Positions 18,800-28,851 are shown, numbered from the stretch's first letter. The stretch is DNA of 63,365 nucleotides from Prevotella sp. (GCA_022773395.1 JALFBL010000046.1:1-63365), one strand, 5' to 3'. A program made the numbers and translations. Notes: generated by a model from the sequence alone, not told the origin.

Positions 18800-21040
18800 A
18801 TGGGAAAGAATCAAAAGTCGAGGACGTCCAAAGGCATTTCAGAGAAACGCCAGGCAAAAAACAAGTCAAACCGATATTCCAAAAAACAGTTGACCGAATT
18901 GTTGTCAACTTTTTTTCAGCAGAATCCCAATACGACATATACCCTCAAGCAACTGTTCAAGACAATGCGCATTACAGCTCACCAAGTGAAGATAATGGCT
19001 GTAGATATTTTGGAAGACATGACATGGGACGACTACCTGAGCAAGGTGGCGGAGTTTACCTATAAACTGAATTTGCAAGGACAAGTGGCAGAGGGAAAAT
19101 TCATTCGCAAAGCCAATGGAAAAAATTCGTTCATTGCCGACAATAGTGACAAGCCTGTGTTCATTGCCGAACGCAATTCGATGTTTGCCATGAACGGCGA
19201 CCGTGTGAAGGTGACTTTCATGGCGCGTCGCGAAAAACATATCAAGGAGGCAATGGTGACAGAAATCGTGAAGCGGGCACACAATCAGGTGGTGGGAAAA
19301 CTGAAGGTGGAAAAAGACTTCGCCTTCCTGATTTCCGATGGAAGTATCTTCGTTCACGACGTGTTCATTCCTAAAAGAAAACTGAAAGGCGGAAAGAACA
19401 ACGACAAGGCCATTGTGAAAATCGTTGAATGGCCTTCGAAAGACAGCAAGAACATTGTGGGTGAAGTGGTGGATATCCTTGGACAAACGGGCGAGAACAC
19501 CACGGAAATGCATGCCATTCTTGCACAGTACGGACTGCCTTACCGCTATCCTAAAAACGTAGAGGAAGCTGCCGACAGACTGGAGGCTACCATTACACAG
19601 GAAGAAATAGACAAGCGAGAGGATTTCCGCAATGTGATGACATTCACTATCGATCCCAAGGATGCCAAGGATTTCGATGATGCCTTGTCTATCAGAAGTG
19701 CCGGCGAAGGGTTGTGGGAAGTGGGTGTACACATTGCCGACGTTTCGCATTATGTGAAAGAAGGCAGCGTGATAGACAAGGAAGCAATGAAACGTGCTAC
19801 AAGCGTTTACTTGGTGGATCGCACCATTCCAATGCTTCCTGAACGGCTTTGCAATTATATTTGTTCATTGCGTCCCAATGAGGAAAAACTGTGTTACAGC
19901 GTGATATTCGTTCTGGATGCCGAAGCCAACATCAAGTCGTGGCGATTGGTACATACCGTTATCAAGAGCGACCGACGCTTTGCCTACGAGGAAGTGCAGG
20001 CCACCCTCGAGGCCAATGGTGTGAAAGAAGGGACTGGCGAACCGGCTCCTGCTGCACCGAAAGGTGGCTATAGGGGTGAACTGGCAACCGAAATCATTAC
20101 ATTGGACGCTTTGGCAAAACAATTGAGAAAAAAGCGTTTCAAGAACGGTGCCGTGAAGTTTGACCGAGAAGAACTGCACTTTGATGTGGATGAGAAAGGA
20201 AAGCCCGTCAGCGTTTATTACAAGAAGTCGAAAGATGCCAACAAACTTATTGAAGAATTCATGCTCTTGGCAAACCGACAGGTGGCAGAGAGCATTGGAA
20301 AAATCGGGAAAGGACAGAAAGCCAAGACGTTCGTCTATCGCATCCATGACCAGCCAGATCCTACGAAACTGGAAAAACTGCGCCAGTTTGTCGTGCGTTT
20401 TGGCTATAGAATAAAAAGCACGGGCAACAAGGGCGAAATTTCAAAATCGTTGAACAAGCTGATGGACGATGTGAATGGAAAACGTGAGCAGAACGTGGTG
20501 GAGAACGTGGCGCTGAGGGCCATGATGAAAGCAAAATACAGCGTGTTCAACATCGGCCACTACGGATTGGCATTCGATTATTATTCGCATTTCACCTCGC
20601 CCATCCGCCGATACCCCGACACGATGGCTCACCGGTTGCTCACTCGCTATCAGGAGGGCGGGCGCAGTGTCAGCAAAGACCGTTATGAGGAACTTTGCGA
20701 ACATTCAAGCGATATGGAGCAGTTGGCACAAAATGCTGAACGCGATTCCATCAAATACAAGATGGTGGAATTTATGGAGGACAAAGTAGGTAATGTGTAT
20801 GATGCGCACATCAGCGGTATCACTTCATACGGTGTTTATGCGGAAATTGACGAAAACCACTGTGAGGGAATGATTTCAATACACGATTTGGATGATGACT
20901 ATTACGAATTTGACGAGCGCAACTATATGCTTGTCGGCCGTCGTCACCACCATAGATATCAGCTGGGCGACTCGATCAAAATCCAAGTGGCAAAGGCGAA
21001 CATTGAAAAACGGCAGTTGGATTTCCTTATCGCTGAATAA
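18800..21040 (+). CDS. rnr: Ribonuclease R
   Basis: The 746-residue 3'-to-5' exoribonuclease degrades structured RNA and matures rRNA. A basic N-terminal tail is followed by a winged-helix-like segment and OB/cold-shock domains (about 80-240). The RNB catalytic domain carries DPKDAKDFDDALSI near 283-296, with the metal-binding aspartates, and the signature HFTSPIRRYPD near 595. A C-terminal S1 domain (GITSYGVYAEIDENHCEGMI) ends the protein. Length and order are typical. A proline-alanine insert near residue 415 (EPAPAAPKGG) is a small oddity. The histidine phosphatase gene begins 17 bp downstream. Assignment is firm. Confidence 0.95.
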   Translation: MGKNQKSRTSKGISEKRQAKNKSNRYSKKQLTELLSTFFQQNPNTTYTLKQLFKTMRITAHQVKIMAVDILEDMTWDDYLSKVAEFTYKLNLQGQVAEGKFIRKANGKNSFIADNSDKPVFIAERNSMFAMNGDRVKVTFMARREKHIKEAMVTEIVKRAHNQVVGKLKVEKDFAFLISDGSIFVHDVFIPKRKLKGGKNNDKAIVKIVEWPSKDSKNIVGEVVDILGQTGENTTEMHAILAQYGLPYRYPKNVEEAADRLEATITQEEIDKREDFRNVMTFTIDPKDAKDFDDALSIRSAGEGLWEVGVHIADVSHYVKEGSVIDKEAMKRATSVYLVDRTIPMLPERLCNYICSLRPNEEKLCYSVIFVLDAEANIKSWRLVHTVIKSDRRFAYEEVQATLEANGVKEGTGEPAPAAPKGGYRGELATEIITLDALAKQLRKKRFKNGAVKFDREELHFDVDEKGKPVSVYYKKSKDANKLIEEFMLLANRQVAESIGKIGKGQKAKTFVYRIHDQPDPTKLEKLRQFVVRFGYRIKSTGNKGEISKSLNKLMDDVNGKREQNVVENVALRAMMKAKYSVFNIGHYGLAFDYYSHFTSPIRRYPDTMAHRLLTRYQEGGRSVSKDRYEELCEHSSDMEQLAQNAERDSIKYKMVEFMEDKVGNVYDAHISGITSYGVYAEIDENHCEGMISIHDLDDDYYEFDERNYMLVGRRHHHRYQLGDSIKIQVAKANIEKRQLDFLIAE

Positions 21041-21057
21041 ATATAGAAACGAAAGTG

Positions 21058-22377
21058 ATGAATAAAGCAATTTATTTTCAGACGATGAACAGACTGTTTC
21101 TCTTGTTCCTGGTTTTTGCTTTCGGCCTTACAGCGGTTGCCCAGCAGGCGAAAGAGGAAATAGAACAAAACCCTAATCTTTCTGCCAGCAACTATCTGGC
21201 ATATCCTGCACCAACTGGCAAAATGACTCCTGCACCGAAAGGTTACAAGCCTTTCTACATCAGCCATTACGGCCGACATGGTTCGCGCTATCTCATCGAC
21301 GAGAACGATTACAACTACCCGTTGCAGGCATTGGGCGATGCCGAACGTCAGAACAGACTCACGGAAATGGGGAAGGATGTGCTGCGCCGATTGAAATTGC
21401 TGCGCGAGGAATCAAGGGGAAGAACAGGGGAACTGACGGAACTCGGGGCAGAGCAGCACAAGCAGATTGCCCAACGAATGTACGAGCGTTTTCCCGAAGT
21501 GTTCAAAGGCGATGTATGCATCGATGCCAAGAGTACGGTGGTGATTCGCTGCATTCTGTCCATGGAGAACGAATTGCAGCAGTTCCTCCTGCTCAATCCA
21601 AAGTTGCGCATCAGGCACGATGCCAGTTACCATGATATGTACTATATGAACCAGCAGGACACTGAGTTGTACAAAAAAAAGATGCCCCAACGGGCAAAAG
21701 TGACTTACGAAAAGTTCTGCAAGGACTATAAAGACTATTCGGACGTGATGGGCAGGTTGTTCAACGATGCCGACTACATCAGGTATGAAGTGGATGCAGA
21801 GAAATTGGGCTATGTGCTTTTTAAATTGGCGGGCAATTTGCAGAGCAGCGAACTGCGCAAGAAAATAACGCTTTACGACCTTTTCACCAAAGACGAGCTG
21901 CACAAGTATTGGCTGCAGACCAATGCCTGGTGGTACATCAATTACGGCCCGTCGCCATTGAATGGGGGCATGCAACCCTTCTCGCAGCGCAATCTTCTGC
22001 AAAACATCATTCATCAGGCCGACAGTTGTATCGCATTGCCGCATCCGGGTGCAACGCTCCGTTTCGGCCACGAAACAATGGTGATGCCTCTTGCCTGTCT
22101 GTTGGGACTGAATGGTTACGACCGGCAGATAAAAGATTTGGATAAATTGGAGCAAGAAGGATGGGTCAATTACCGCATCTTCCCGATGGGTGCCAACATC
22201 CAGTTCATTTTCTTCCGGAAGAAGCAGGGAGGCGATGTGCTGCTGAAAGTGCTGCTCAACGAGAACGAAGCCACACTGCCCATCAAAACCGACATGGCTC
22301 CTTATTACCGTTGGGAGGATTTCAAGGCATACTACAACAACAAGTTGGCAGGATATTCTTCGTCCGAAAAACTTTGA
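21058..22377 (+). CDS. Histidine acid phosphatase, MINPP/phytase-like
   Basis: This 439-residue exported phosphatase has the branch-2 histidine phosphatase signature SHYGRHGSRYL at about 69-79, with the phosphate-accepting His, and RFGHETMVMPL near 334-344, which supplies the proton donor region (HE instead of HD). These features fit multiple inositol polyphosphate phosphatases of Bacteroidales, which remove phosphate from phytate. A signal peptide is present (LFLLFLVFAFGLTAVAQQ). The start could be 21058 or the internal ATG at 21085; the latter gives a more usual signal peptide. It follows rnr by 17 bp. Substrate is inferred; the phosphatase family is clear. Confidence 0.85.
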   Translation: MNKAIYFQTMNRLFLLFLVFAFGLTAVAQQAKEEIEQNPNLSASNYLAYPAPTGKMTPAPKGYKPFYISHYGRHGSRYLIDENDYNYPLQALGDAERQNRLTEMGKDVLRRLKLLREESRGRTGELTELGAEQHKQIAQRMYERFPEVFKGDVCIDAKSTVVIRCILSMENELQQFLLLNPKLRIRHDASYHDMYYMNQQDTELYKKKMPQRAKVTYEKFCKDYKDYSDVMGRLFNDADYIRYEVDAEKLGYVLFKLAGNLQSSELRKKITLYDLFTKDELHKYWLQTNAWWYINYGPSPLNGGMQPFSQRNLLQNIIHQADSCIALPHPGATLRFGHETMVMPLACLLGLNGYDRQIKDLDKLEQEGWVNYRIFPMGANIQFIFFRKKQGGDVLLKVLLNENEATLPIKTDMAPYYRWEDFKAYYNNKLAGYSSSEKL

Positions 22378-22504
22378 CAACTCTGTGTCAAGCGGTGGGT
22401 TCAATACAAGAAAATGTGAAACAAGCACATGCCGGATGTCCAAAACGGTTTTGACAGCAGGAATATTACAAACATTAACAAATTCACCCGAATCCTTTAA
22501 CACG

Positions 22505-22745
22505 AAAAACGGCCGTTTTCTGGAAAAAGTTCTCCGCGCGCCCAAATACGCGATTCTACGGACGTTTTCCAAATGCCTGGCATACAGCGGGTTGAAAAAT
22601 ATTGACAAATCTCGTCCGGTAATTTATGCCTACTTACCTTGTAATTTATGCCAAATTACCATGTAAGTAAGGCTTACTTACATGGTAAAATATGCCAAAT
22701 TGCGATGTAAGTAGGCATAAATTACTGAAACGCCCGAAAAAAATC
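22505..22745. repeat. Dispersed intergenic repeat, copy A, with nested hairpins
   Basis: About 200 bp from 22505 match 40426-40631 at roughly 85-90 percent by eye. It contains a perfect 19-bp inverted pair (22619-22637 and 22707-22725) enclosing a second palindrome centred near 22669 (ACCATGTAAGTAAG and its complement). A small open frame runs through both copies but varies like non-coding DNA. It behaves as a structured mobile intergenic repeat without a transposase. Confidence 0.75.
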
Positions 22746-22977
22746 GCTCCGCATTTTTTGCCCCGTTTTCAACGGATGATCCGTCACTTTTCTATTTTGC
22801 GGGTGAATCCTGTGGAAAATCCGACTGAAAATTTAACGCCATGCACCCTTTTTAGGTTAAATAATATTATTCTTTACCAGAATGCACGTGCAAAAAGATG
22901 TGCAATGTGAAGAACGGATACCGACCGCTCCCCTCTGCATGGGGGGGACTGTGCATTTCAGAAATTTCATCTTTTTG
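22746..22977. other. Intergenic remainder between convergent genes
   Basis: This continues from repeat copy A. It holds the segment around 22776-22840 that reappears in reverse at 12.05 kb, and a small G/C hairpin (CCCCTC...GGGGG near 22929-22950) that may end the minus-strand or plus-strand transcript. No gene is recognisable. Confidence 0.5.
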
Positions 22978-24657
22978 TTATCTCGCCATTCGCTTGTAAA
23001 TGCGGACAGTTCCGTCTTTGCCATATTCTTTTACAATGACCACGCTGTCTTGGGTTGACAATCGGGTGAGTTCTTGTCCGTCCAGTCCGAAATACTTGGT
23101 ATGCGAAATTTCAAAATTACTGTTCGGGTTGTTGGTGATGCCGGTTGTGCCGTACTCATTCCTCACAATCCATCCTTTTGCCTGAACGGCACTCACATCA
23201 ACATCCTTCGTACCAGGCATATAACTGATGTCCAGTTTTTTCCCCCACAGTTCGTTGTTCTTGTCGATGGTAACATCCGAAACGTCTTTTAATTGAGCGA
23301 TGCAAGCCTCAATGGCCTCTTTCTCCATCATATTGCCTTGAAGGGTCAGTCCCTGCAGATTTCCGTTGGCAGAGAGATCCAGCTGTTCCAGTTTGTTGTT
23401 TTCTGCTGCCAGCCATTGCAGATAGGTATTTTTGGCCAAGTTGAGGGAAGCGATTTTGTTGCTGTCGCATTCCAGCCAATAAAGGTATGCGTTGCTGCCC
23501 ACATCGATGGTGGACAACTGGTTGTTGTCCACTTTCAACCAGCTCAAGTAACTCATTGTTGACACATTGATGTCTTTCAGCAGATTGTGAGACAGTTTCA
23601 GCTGCATCAGTTTGGTATTGGATGCCAGGTCAATGTCCTTTATCTGGTTGTTATCGGCAAACAGCAAGTTCAGGCTTTTCATGGAAGAAGTGTTGAGTGC
23701 CTGCAACTCGTTATTGGCAATGTTCAGCCATTTTATGTTTTCGTTTTTTGTCAAATCGAGGTTTTGCAGGTTGTTGTTGTACAGGTATACACCTTCCAGT
23801 GTCGGTACTTTTGCCAATTCGATTGAAGACAACCGGTTGAAACTTACGTTGAGCGTTTTCAGCGCCTTGCAAGGCGAGATGTCTATCGAAGCAATCCAGT
23901 TATGGTCGGCATAGATTTTTTCCAAAGAGGTGAGTCCGGTCAGGTCGAGTTTCTCTATCTGGTTTTCCGAGCAACTCAGTTCAGTCATTCCGCTTAAACC
24001 GGTAACATCCAGTGCAGTCAAAACATTGCCGCTGCATTCAATCTGGTTGACCACAGCGTGTTTGGGCACAATCAGTGTCTCCACTTTATTATAGGAAATG
24101 TCCACCTTCGAGAGTGCATTCATGCCGGAACAGTCTATTGTCCCTTCTATCTGGTTGGTGTTTACATCCAATACTTTTATTTTTCCGTTGTTGCTCACGT
24201 CCAGAGAAGCGATTTGGTTTCCAGAAGCATACACGCCTGTAAGATCGGGATTCTTGCTGATGTCGAGTGCTTTCAGGCTGTTCTGGTTCATTTGTATTTG
24301 CACCATTTTAGGGGCATTGGTCAAATCTGCGGCCTTCAGCCCCACATTGTTGGCCACAATCTGCATGAGGCCGGGATAATAAATTTTCACGGTCTCGCCT
24401 TTAAGCGTTTCGGTAATGTACTGTCCTTTTTCATACTCTGCGAGATTTCCATCTCCCCAGTCCACCTTGAAAGTGGCGCCACTTTCACCGGCAATGCCTA
24501 TTTTTACGGTTTTTCCGCTTTGGGCAAATGTCAGGATAGCATTGGGTTGTTCTGTCGATTGTGCTTTGGCAACCGACGGCAAGAGGCATATCATTGCCGT
24601 GCAACACCAGAAAATCATTTTCAGGTTCTCTGAAATAGTAAGGTAATTTTTTTTCAT
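22978..24657 (-). CDS. Secreted leucine-rich-repeat surface protein
   Basis: The 559-residue protein has a signal peptide (about 1-33, ending SVAKAQ). A short beta domain follows, then some 16 leucine-rich repeats of about 21 residues from 95 to 460, each built on the pattern LxxLDLSxNxxLxxLxxxxNxI (for example LQNLDLTKNENIKWLNIANN). This spacing is typical of internalin-like repeats rather than BspA type. The tail (YFGLDGQELTRLSTQDSVVI...TVRIYKRMAR) resembles a short surface-sorting end. Such proteins usually mediate adhesion; the ligand is unknown. A minus-strand -7 box (24682-24689) lies 25 bp upstream. The gene converges with the phosphatase gene across repeat copy A. Confidence 0.8.
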   Translation of the reverse strand: MKKNYLTISENLKMIFWCCTAMICLLPSVAKAQSTEQPNAILTFAQSGKTVKIGIAGESGATFKVDWGDGNLAEYEKGQYITETLKGETVKIYYPGLMQIVANNVGLKAADLTNAPKMVQIQMNQNSLKALDISKNPDLTGVYASGNQIASLDVSNNGKIKVLDVNTNQIEGTIDCSGMNALSKVDISYNKVETLIVPKHAVVNQIECSGNVLTALDVTGLSGMTELSCSENQIEKLDLTGLTSLEKIYADHNWIASIDISPCKALKTLNVSFNRLSSIELAKVPTLEGVYLYNNNLQNLDLTKNENIKWLNIANNELQALNTSSMKSLNLLFADNNQIKDIDLASNTKLMQLKLSHNLLKDINVSTMSYLSWLKVDNNQLSTIDVGSNAYLYWLECDSNKIASLNLAKNTYLQWLAAENNKLEQLDLSANGNLQGLTLQGNMMEKEAIEACIAQLKDVSDVTIDKNNELWGKKLDISYMPGTKDVDVSAVQAKGWIVRNEYGTTGITNNPNSNFEISHTKYFGLDGQELTRLSTQDSVVIVKEYGKDGTVRIYKRMAR

Positions 24658-24681
24658 TGATGAATATTATTAGTTCAATGG

Positions 24682-24689
24682 CAAATATA
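24682..24689 (-). promoter_or_regulatory. -7 box TATATTTG of the LRR gene
   Basis: The minus strand reads TATATTTG followed by C, 25 bp before the start codon of the LRR surface protein. Confidence 0.6.
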
Positions 24690-24765
24690 CAACATTCTTT
24701 TTATTTTCTTGTGATTCTGCCAGTATTTTATTCACAATGACAAAATAATTGGAACAGCTTACCGG

Positions 24766-24912
24766 TTGTCTTTCCATTGCCTGTTTCATACCCTCCTGAA
24801 ACTGTTGCCGCGGTTGTTTGGCAGGAGTTTGTTGGGGTTGGTGGAGGGTGCTTTCCGGTAGAACTCTATCATGTCACGGTAGTATCTCGCCCCGTTCGTA
24901 GCAGGACTTTTC
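24766..24912 (-). pseudogene. Degenerate duplicate of the 3' end of the TPR gene
   Basis: This 147-bp stretch aligns with 31621-31768, the last 49 codons of the intact TPR gene, at roughly 85-90 percent by eye. Both give NGARYYRD(M/V)IEFY. One base is missing near 24825, shifting the frame, and the stop codon is changed to CAA. No N-terminal part is present. It therefore looks like a non-functional copy left at the far side of the heme segment. The duplication is read directly; how it arose is discussed in the findings. Confidence 0.8.
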
Positions 24913-24933
24913 AAGCGGTTCAACTTCAGCAAA

Positions 24934-25836
24934 TCAAAATTTTTCGTCCCATGCCCTTTGTCGTTGTTCGGTTCTCTTTCGTTGCTTGCCCTTGAGCCAA
25001 AGATAAACACCCAATGAAAGGAACACTATAAGGATAACCACCATCTGCCATGCGTATTTCTCGGGTTCTACCCAGAATTCTTTGAAAAAGTTGATACGCC
25101 CAAGAATCTCAACGGGAGTCCAGAACACGATGACCGTGGCAATCGCCATACGGATGTTTGCACCCCAGGCTGCAATGTGCAGTTGGCGGCGCAGCATGAA
25201 AACCGACCCCACGAGACAGCCTGCTCCCACAAGAAACGTTACGGGATGATGGTCGCCAAGGAAAGTCTTGTCATAGCAGAACATCAGTAGCAGATACAGT
25301 CCCCATAGAATCATGTTTACTTCCATAAACGTCACGATGCTCGTATGGCGTGTCATAGGCTGCGCCGCTATTACCTTACGCCTGCTGCGAAAACACACTT
25401 TCTGAATCCACGTGATGAAGTCGCAGCCATTCTTTGTGCTGAACACATACATCGTTATCACCATCATCCACAAACCAAATGATGCAGGCATAATGAGGTA
25501 TTCGGGCTTCGTTACCACCTCTCCGTTTTCTATTTCCGGCTGAACACCGTAGCGACGGGCATAATAAAGGAAGAGAAACTCTACCCAACCCGTCCAGAAC
25601 AGCAGTCCGCCAAAGAGTCCCCACAATGTCTGCCGGGTGTCGCCCTTTACAAAGACACCGACCACTACCATGACCAGCCCAAGTGCCCCTATCATAAAAC
25701 CGGCTATATGCATAGCCCCTTCGTCCATGAATTTCTCCATTAATATCATCAGTGCATGACCTAAGGGCATGGCAAAGAGTACCAAGAGAAACGAGGCGAA
25801 GGTACGCCAAATATAGATTTCCCTTTTATTTTCCAT
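24934..25836 (-). CDS. Polytopic membrane protein linked to the HmuY/HmuR locus
   Basis: The 300-residue protein has about eight hydrophobic helices and ends in a basic tail (WLKGKQRKRTEQRQRAW). No motif of a known transporter is visible; there is no Walker A, and no substrate-binding signature was noticed. It begins 8 bp after the hmuY-like gene, so it is the last gene of the hmuR-hmuY unit and may serve heme or metal passage through the inner membrane. Histidines in helices (MPLGHALMILME, ITMYVF) could bind heme, but that is speculation. Its 3' end lies 21 bp from the degenerate TPR fragment. Confidence 0.7.
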   Translation of the reverse strand: MENKREIYIWRTFASFLLVLFAMPLGHALMILMEKFMDEGAMHIAGFMIGALGLVMVVVGVFVKGDTRQTLWGLFGGLLFWTGWVEFLFLYYARRYGVQPEIENGEVVTKPEYLIMPASFGLWMMVITMYVFSTKNGCDFITWIQKVCFRSRRKVIAAQPMTRHTSIVTFMEVNMILWGLYLLLMFCYDKTFLGDHHPVTFLVGAGCLVGSVFMLRRQLHIAAWGANIRMAIATVIVFWTPVEILGRINFFKEFWVEPEKYAWQMVVILIVFLSLGVYLWLKGKQRKRTEQRQRAWDEKF

Positions 25837-25844
25837 TTGAATAT

Positions 25845-26549
25845 TTATTTCAGTTCGTCACAATAATAACTCATTTGTCCGCCCGTATCATCTATTTCGG
25901 TATGCTGGTTGTACCAACTGATAATCTGCAATTTGAAATAGCGTTCGCCGTCAGCGGTACGCACGGCATAGACGTGGTACGAGGGCGTGTAGGTCATCGG
26001 CGGACCAGAGAGAAACATATTTTTCTCTAACAGTGGGTTTGCACTCGTGAGTGTGCGTTGCGGTCCGTTGTTGGGGTCGAACCATGGATTCTCCTTAGGG
26101 TCAAGTCCATGAGTGTTCACATAGCGGTACCAATCGGTTTGCGAATAGGTTATTCTTACAGTGGTATCGTTATCAACTGTCCATTCCTGCGATTGAGGCA
26201 GTTGTTCCACGTTCTGCCAATGGTCATAGTCGCCAAATCCAAGGTCTATGGCACCGCCTTTACCATGGCCACTTGTGCCGCTGTTGGTGCGAATGTGATA
26301 GCCGCAGATGGCAATATCCCAGTCCAGCCTGTCTTTTTGTTGTCCCTCTCTAATATCCTGATTGGGGGCAGTGCGATTGAATATCTCGCCTGTACGTAAG
26401 TTGAAATATATCCAGTCATTGGTCACCCCGGTAGTATAGCTCGCCACGCGTGGCATGATCTTACCATTAAATTCTTCTGCATCATACGACAGGCATGAAA
26501 CCATGGAAAGGGAGAGGAACAGGAGTAGTGAAAGTATTTTTGTCTTCAT
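25845..26549 (-). CDS. hmuY: HmuY-family heme-binding lipoprotein
   Basis: The 234-residue protein is a lipoprotein (lipobox SMVSC, Cys 19). It carries the HmuY-family stretch DWDIAICGYHIRTNSGTSG at 76-94 followed by GKGGA, and a C-terminal beta region (YFKLQIISWYNQ). HmuY proteins take heme from host carriers on the cell surface and pass it to HmuR. The classic Porphyromonas heme ligands are two histidines. Here several His (85, 95 and later) and Met residues are available, and Prevotella members are known to differ in ligand use. It lies 3 bp after the TonB receptor gene, a normal hmuRY order. Family assignment is good; ligands cannot be named from sequence alone. Confidence 0.85.
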   Translation of the reverse strand: MKTKILSLLLFLSLSMVSCLSYDAEEFNGKIMPRVASYTTGVTNDWIYFNLRTGEIFNRTAPNQDIREGQQKDRLDWDIAICGYHIRTNSGTSGHGKGGAIDLGFGDYDHWQNVEQLPQSQEWTVDNDTTVRITYSQTDWYRYVNTHGLDPKENPWFDPNNGPQRTLTSANPLLEKNMFLSGPPMTYTPSYHVYAVRTADGERYFKLQIISWYNQHTEIDDTGGQMSYYCDELK

Positions 26550-26552
26550 CTT

Positions 26553-28673
26553 TTATCTTATTTTAAATTCCAACTGTATGTATGCCCTTGCCCCGGCTGT
26601 GGCAGGCACGCTGAAGGCGGTCAATCCCGACCCCAATGTCTTCGGCTTGTAATTGAAGATATTGTCAATGCCCACCGACAGGCGGATTTTCTCCTTGAAG
26701 GTCTGTGCCACGTTCAGGTTGCATAGCGCATAAGCAGGCAGCGTGCAACGGAAATAGGCATCATACGATCTACCTTCTTTCTCCACATACACACGATCCT
26801 GCACGTCGTATTGTTTCTCGCCCATGATTTGCGCGTTCATATAGGCATCAAGGCGATAGTTTTTCTTGCGATGACTGTATTTTACGCCTGCTGTTGCGGC
26901 ATGGGGCGACGTGGTATTGATGCGCAGTCCTTTTTCCTTGCTCACATTTACATACGAGTAGGAGGCATTCAAGGTAAACCAACCCACAGGTGTCCAGCGT
27001 CCCAAAAGGTCGATGCCTGCTATTGTCTGACGGTTCAAATTGGCATACTCGAAGTTATATTGCATATCGTAAATGCGCCATATCCCCTCTATCTTTTTCC
27101 GGTAGAAATTTCCATAGAGCGTGCTGTTGAAGAAGAAATGGCTGTCGCTATACTCCACACCTGCCGAAATGAAGTTATTCTTCTCAGGTTTCAAGAACTC
27201 GTTGCCCTTGATCATGAACATTCCCAAGTGATCCCAGTTGAAGAATAGTTCCTTGATACTCGGAGAGCGGTAGCCCATAGAGTAGTTGGCACGTATTGCC
27301 CAGCGGTTGTCGGGTGAGTATTTTGCAGCAATTTTGGGCATGTACATAAATCCGAATGCTTCGGAGAAATTGGTGCGCACACCAGCAGAGAGCATCCAAT
27401 GGCTGTTTGCCGTCCAATCGTCCTGCACGTAAAACTCGGTTTCCTTCAGCGTGCGTGATGTCATTTTGTGGTTTACAAAGCGGTCGCTCGTCAGTTGGTC
27501 GCCGCAATATTCTATTCCCATAATGAGCGCATGCCCATGGAAATAGCTGCTGCTAAGTGTCAGGCGTGGCTGGAAGATGCGAGAGTGATACACGGGTTTG
27601 CGTTCATCACGGCGTTCATGGCGTTTGAAGCGGTCGTAATAATCGCCGTGTATGCTTGCTGTAAGCGTAAACCAGTCGTTCTGCGTGTAACTCATTTTTG
27701 CCCCCCATGTATAGTCGCGTCCCTGTGTCAGCACAAGGTCCTGCACCAAATCGTATTGGTTGATGAAGAACATTGAGCCGTATGCCTGCGCCTTGAAATT
27801 CTTTGAGGGTTCGAAATAGAGTTTTTGCGAGGCAATGATATGCTCACGTCCCTCTATACCCATGGGCGGACGGGGGAAACTGCTTTCCAGGATGATGTCC
27901 TTTTCCAAGAAAGGATTGGCCTCTTTCGTATAGACCTTGCGATCGTTTTCAGCCTGATACAGATAGAAGGCATCGCTCTCGCTGTACCACACGTCGCTCT
28001 GTGAGGTAAATGCTCCTTTCCTGAATCCTGCCGATAGCCACCCTTGCAGATTGGGGCGGTCGGCATTCTTCTCGAACATATAGATAAAATCTTTCTTCTT
28101 GGGATTCCTGAAGTTGCGCTCGTTCATCTGTCCCCAGCGCACACCGGCATCCAAAGCAAAAGGCTCGCTGGTTTTCTTGGTAATGATATTGATGACCGCT
28201 CCGGAAGCACGGCTGCCATAGAGCGTACTGCTGGCTCCCTTGACGATTTCCACGCGGTCGATGGCGTGCAGGTTGAAACGCTCGTAATCAAGGTTGCCTG
28301 CCATGTCGCCCGTCATTCGCTCGCCGTCGGTAAGAAACAGCACATGACGGGCATCCAAACCGTCGAGGTTGATCTCGCTTCCGAACGTAACTTTCTGTAT
28401 GCTCAGTCCCGGTGTCTCATGCTGCAGAGCCTGCTGGAAATCGGAGTAACCGCTCTCTACCAGTCCCTTTCCGCTGAGCACCCGAGTGGTGATGGGCGAC
28501 AGTTTCACGGGACGTGCCGACCTCGACCCTGTAACCACCACATCATCCAGCCGCACGGTCTTCGTAGTATCTGACTTTGTTTCCTGCTTATCCTGTGCCG
28601 AGACTGGCATTGTGCCCAAACCTGTCAACACAAGGACAAACGATATATGTATGGTTCTTGTTTTCACTATCAC
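26553..28673 (-). CDS. hmuR: TonB-dependent heme receptor, HmuR-like
   Basis: The 706-residue outer-membrane receptor has a signal peptide (about 1-26, PVSAQ). The TonB box region/plug begins VRLDDVVVTGSRSARPVKLSP, and the plug continues with VEIVKGASSTLYGSRASGA near 135-153. A 22-strand-type barrel of about 500 residues ends in an aromatic/aliphatic terminal strand (YIQLEFKIR). Its immediate neighbour is the hmuY-like gene, which identifies the cargo as heme. Length is typical for HmuR. The gene starts 54 bp after the terminator-like palindrome that closes the upstream lipoprotein operon, so it likely has its own promoter and possibly iron control; no clear Fur site was seen. Confidence 0.85.
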   Translation of the reverse strand: MIVKTRTIHISFVLVLTGLGTMPVSAQDKQETKSDTTKTVRLDDVVVTGSRSARPVKLSPITTRVLSGKGLVESGYSDFQQALQHETPGLSIQKVTFGSEINLDGLDARHVLFLTDGERMTGDMAGNLDYERFNLHAIDRVEIVKGASSTLYGSRASGAVINIITKKTSEPFALDAGVRWGQMNERNFRNPKKKDFIYMFEKNADRPNLQGWLSAGFRKGAFTSQSDVWYSESDAFYLYQAENDRKVYTKEANPFLEKDIILESSFPRPPMGIEGREHIIASQKLYFEPSKNFKAQAYGSMFFINQYDLVQDLVLTQGRDYTWGAKMSYTQNDWFTLTASIHGDYYDRFKRHERRDERKPVYHSRIFQPRLTLSSSYFHGHALIMGIEYCGDQLTSDRFVNHKMTSRTLKETEFYVQDDWTANSHWMLSAGVRTNFSEAFGFMYMPKIAAKYSPDNRWAIRANYSMGYRSPSIKELFFNWDHLGMFMIKGNEFLKPEKNNFISAGVEYSDSHFFFNSTLYGNFYRKKIEGIWRIYDMQYNFEYANLNRQTIAGIDLLGRWTPVGWFTLNASYSYVNVSKEKGLRINTTSPHAATAGVKYSHRKKNYRLDAYMNAQIMGEKQYDVQDRVYVEKEGRSYDAYFRCTLPAYALCNLNVAQTFKEKIRLSVGIDNIFNYKPKTLGSGLTAFSVPATAGARAYIQLEFKIR

Positions 28674-28726
28674 TCTTTTTAAGACCCTAAACCGACAGCC
28701 TGCAAAAGCAACACTTCATATAAATA

Positions 28727-28760
28727 AAAGTTATGCTCTTTCCGGAAAAAGCATAACTTT
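28727..28760 (-). terminator. 34-bp near-perfect palindrome, terminator of the lipoprotein operon
   Basis: Two 17-base arms centred on CCGG match with one mismatch. Read on the minus strand the arm is followed by a TTTTATTTAT tract, the form of a Rho-independent terminator. It lies between the lipoprotein gene and hmuR. Confidence 0.65.
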
Positions 28761-28851
28761 CTACATAATGAGAAGATGCTCCTTTTATGCAGAGATGTCC
28801 GTATGAAGTATTCATATTATCTGGACGGGGCTCGCACGGTATATGCGTGTC

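Noticed and set aside
22385..22666. Small plus-strand frame in repeat copy A, with a similar frame in copy B
   Set aside because: Similarity is explained by the DNA repeat; the differences do not favour third codon positions and the frame ends in palindromes.
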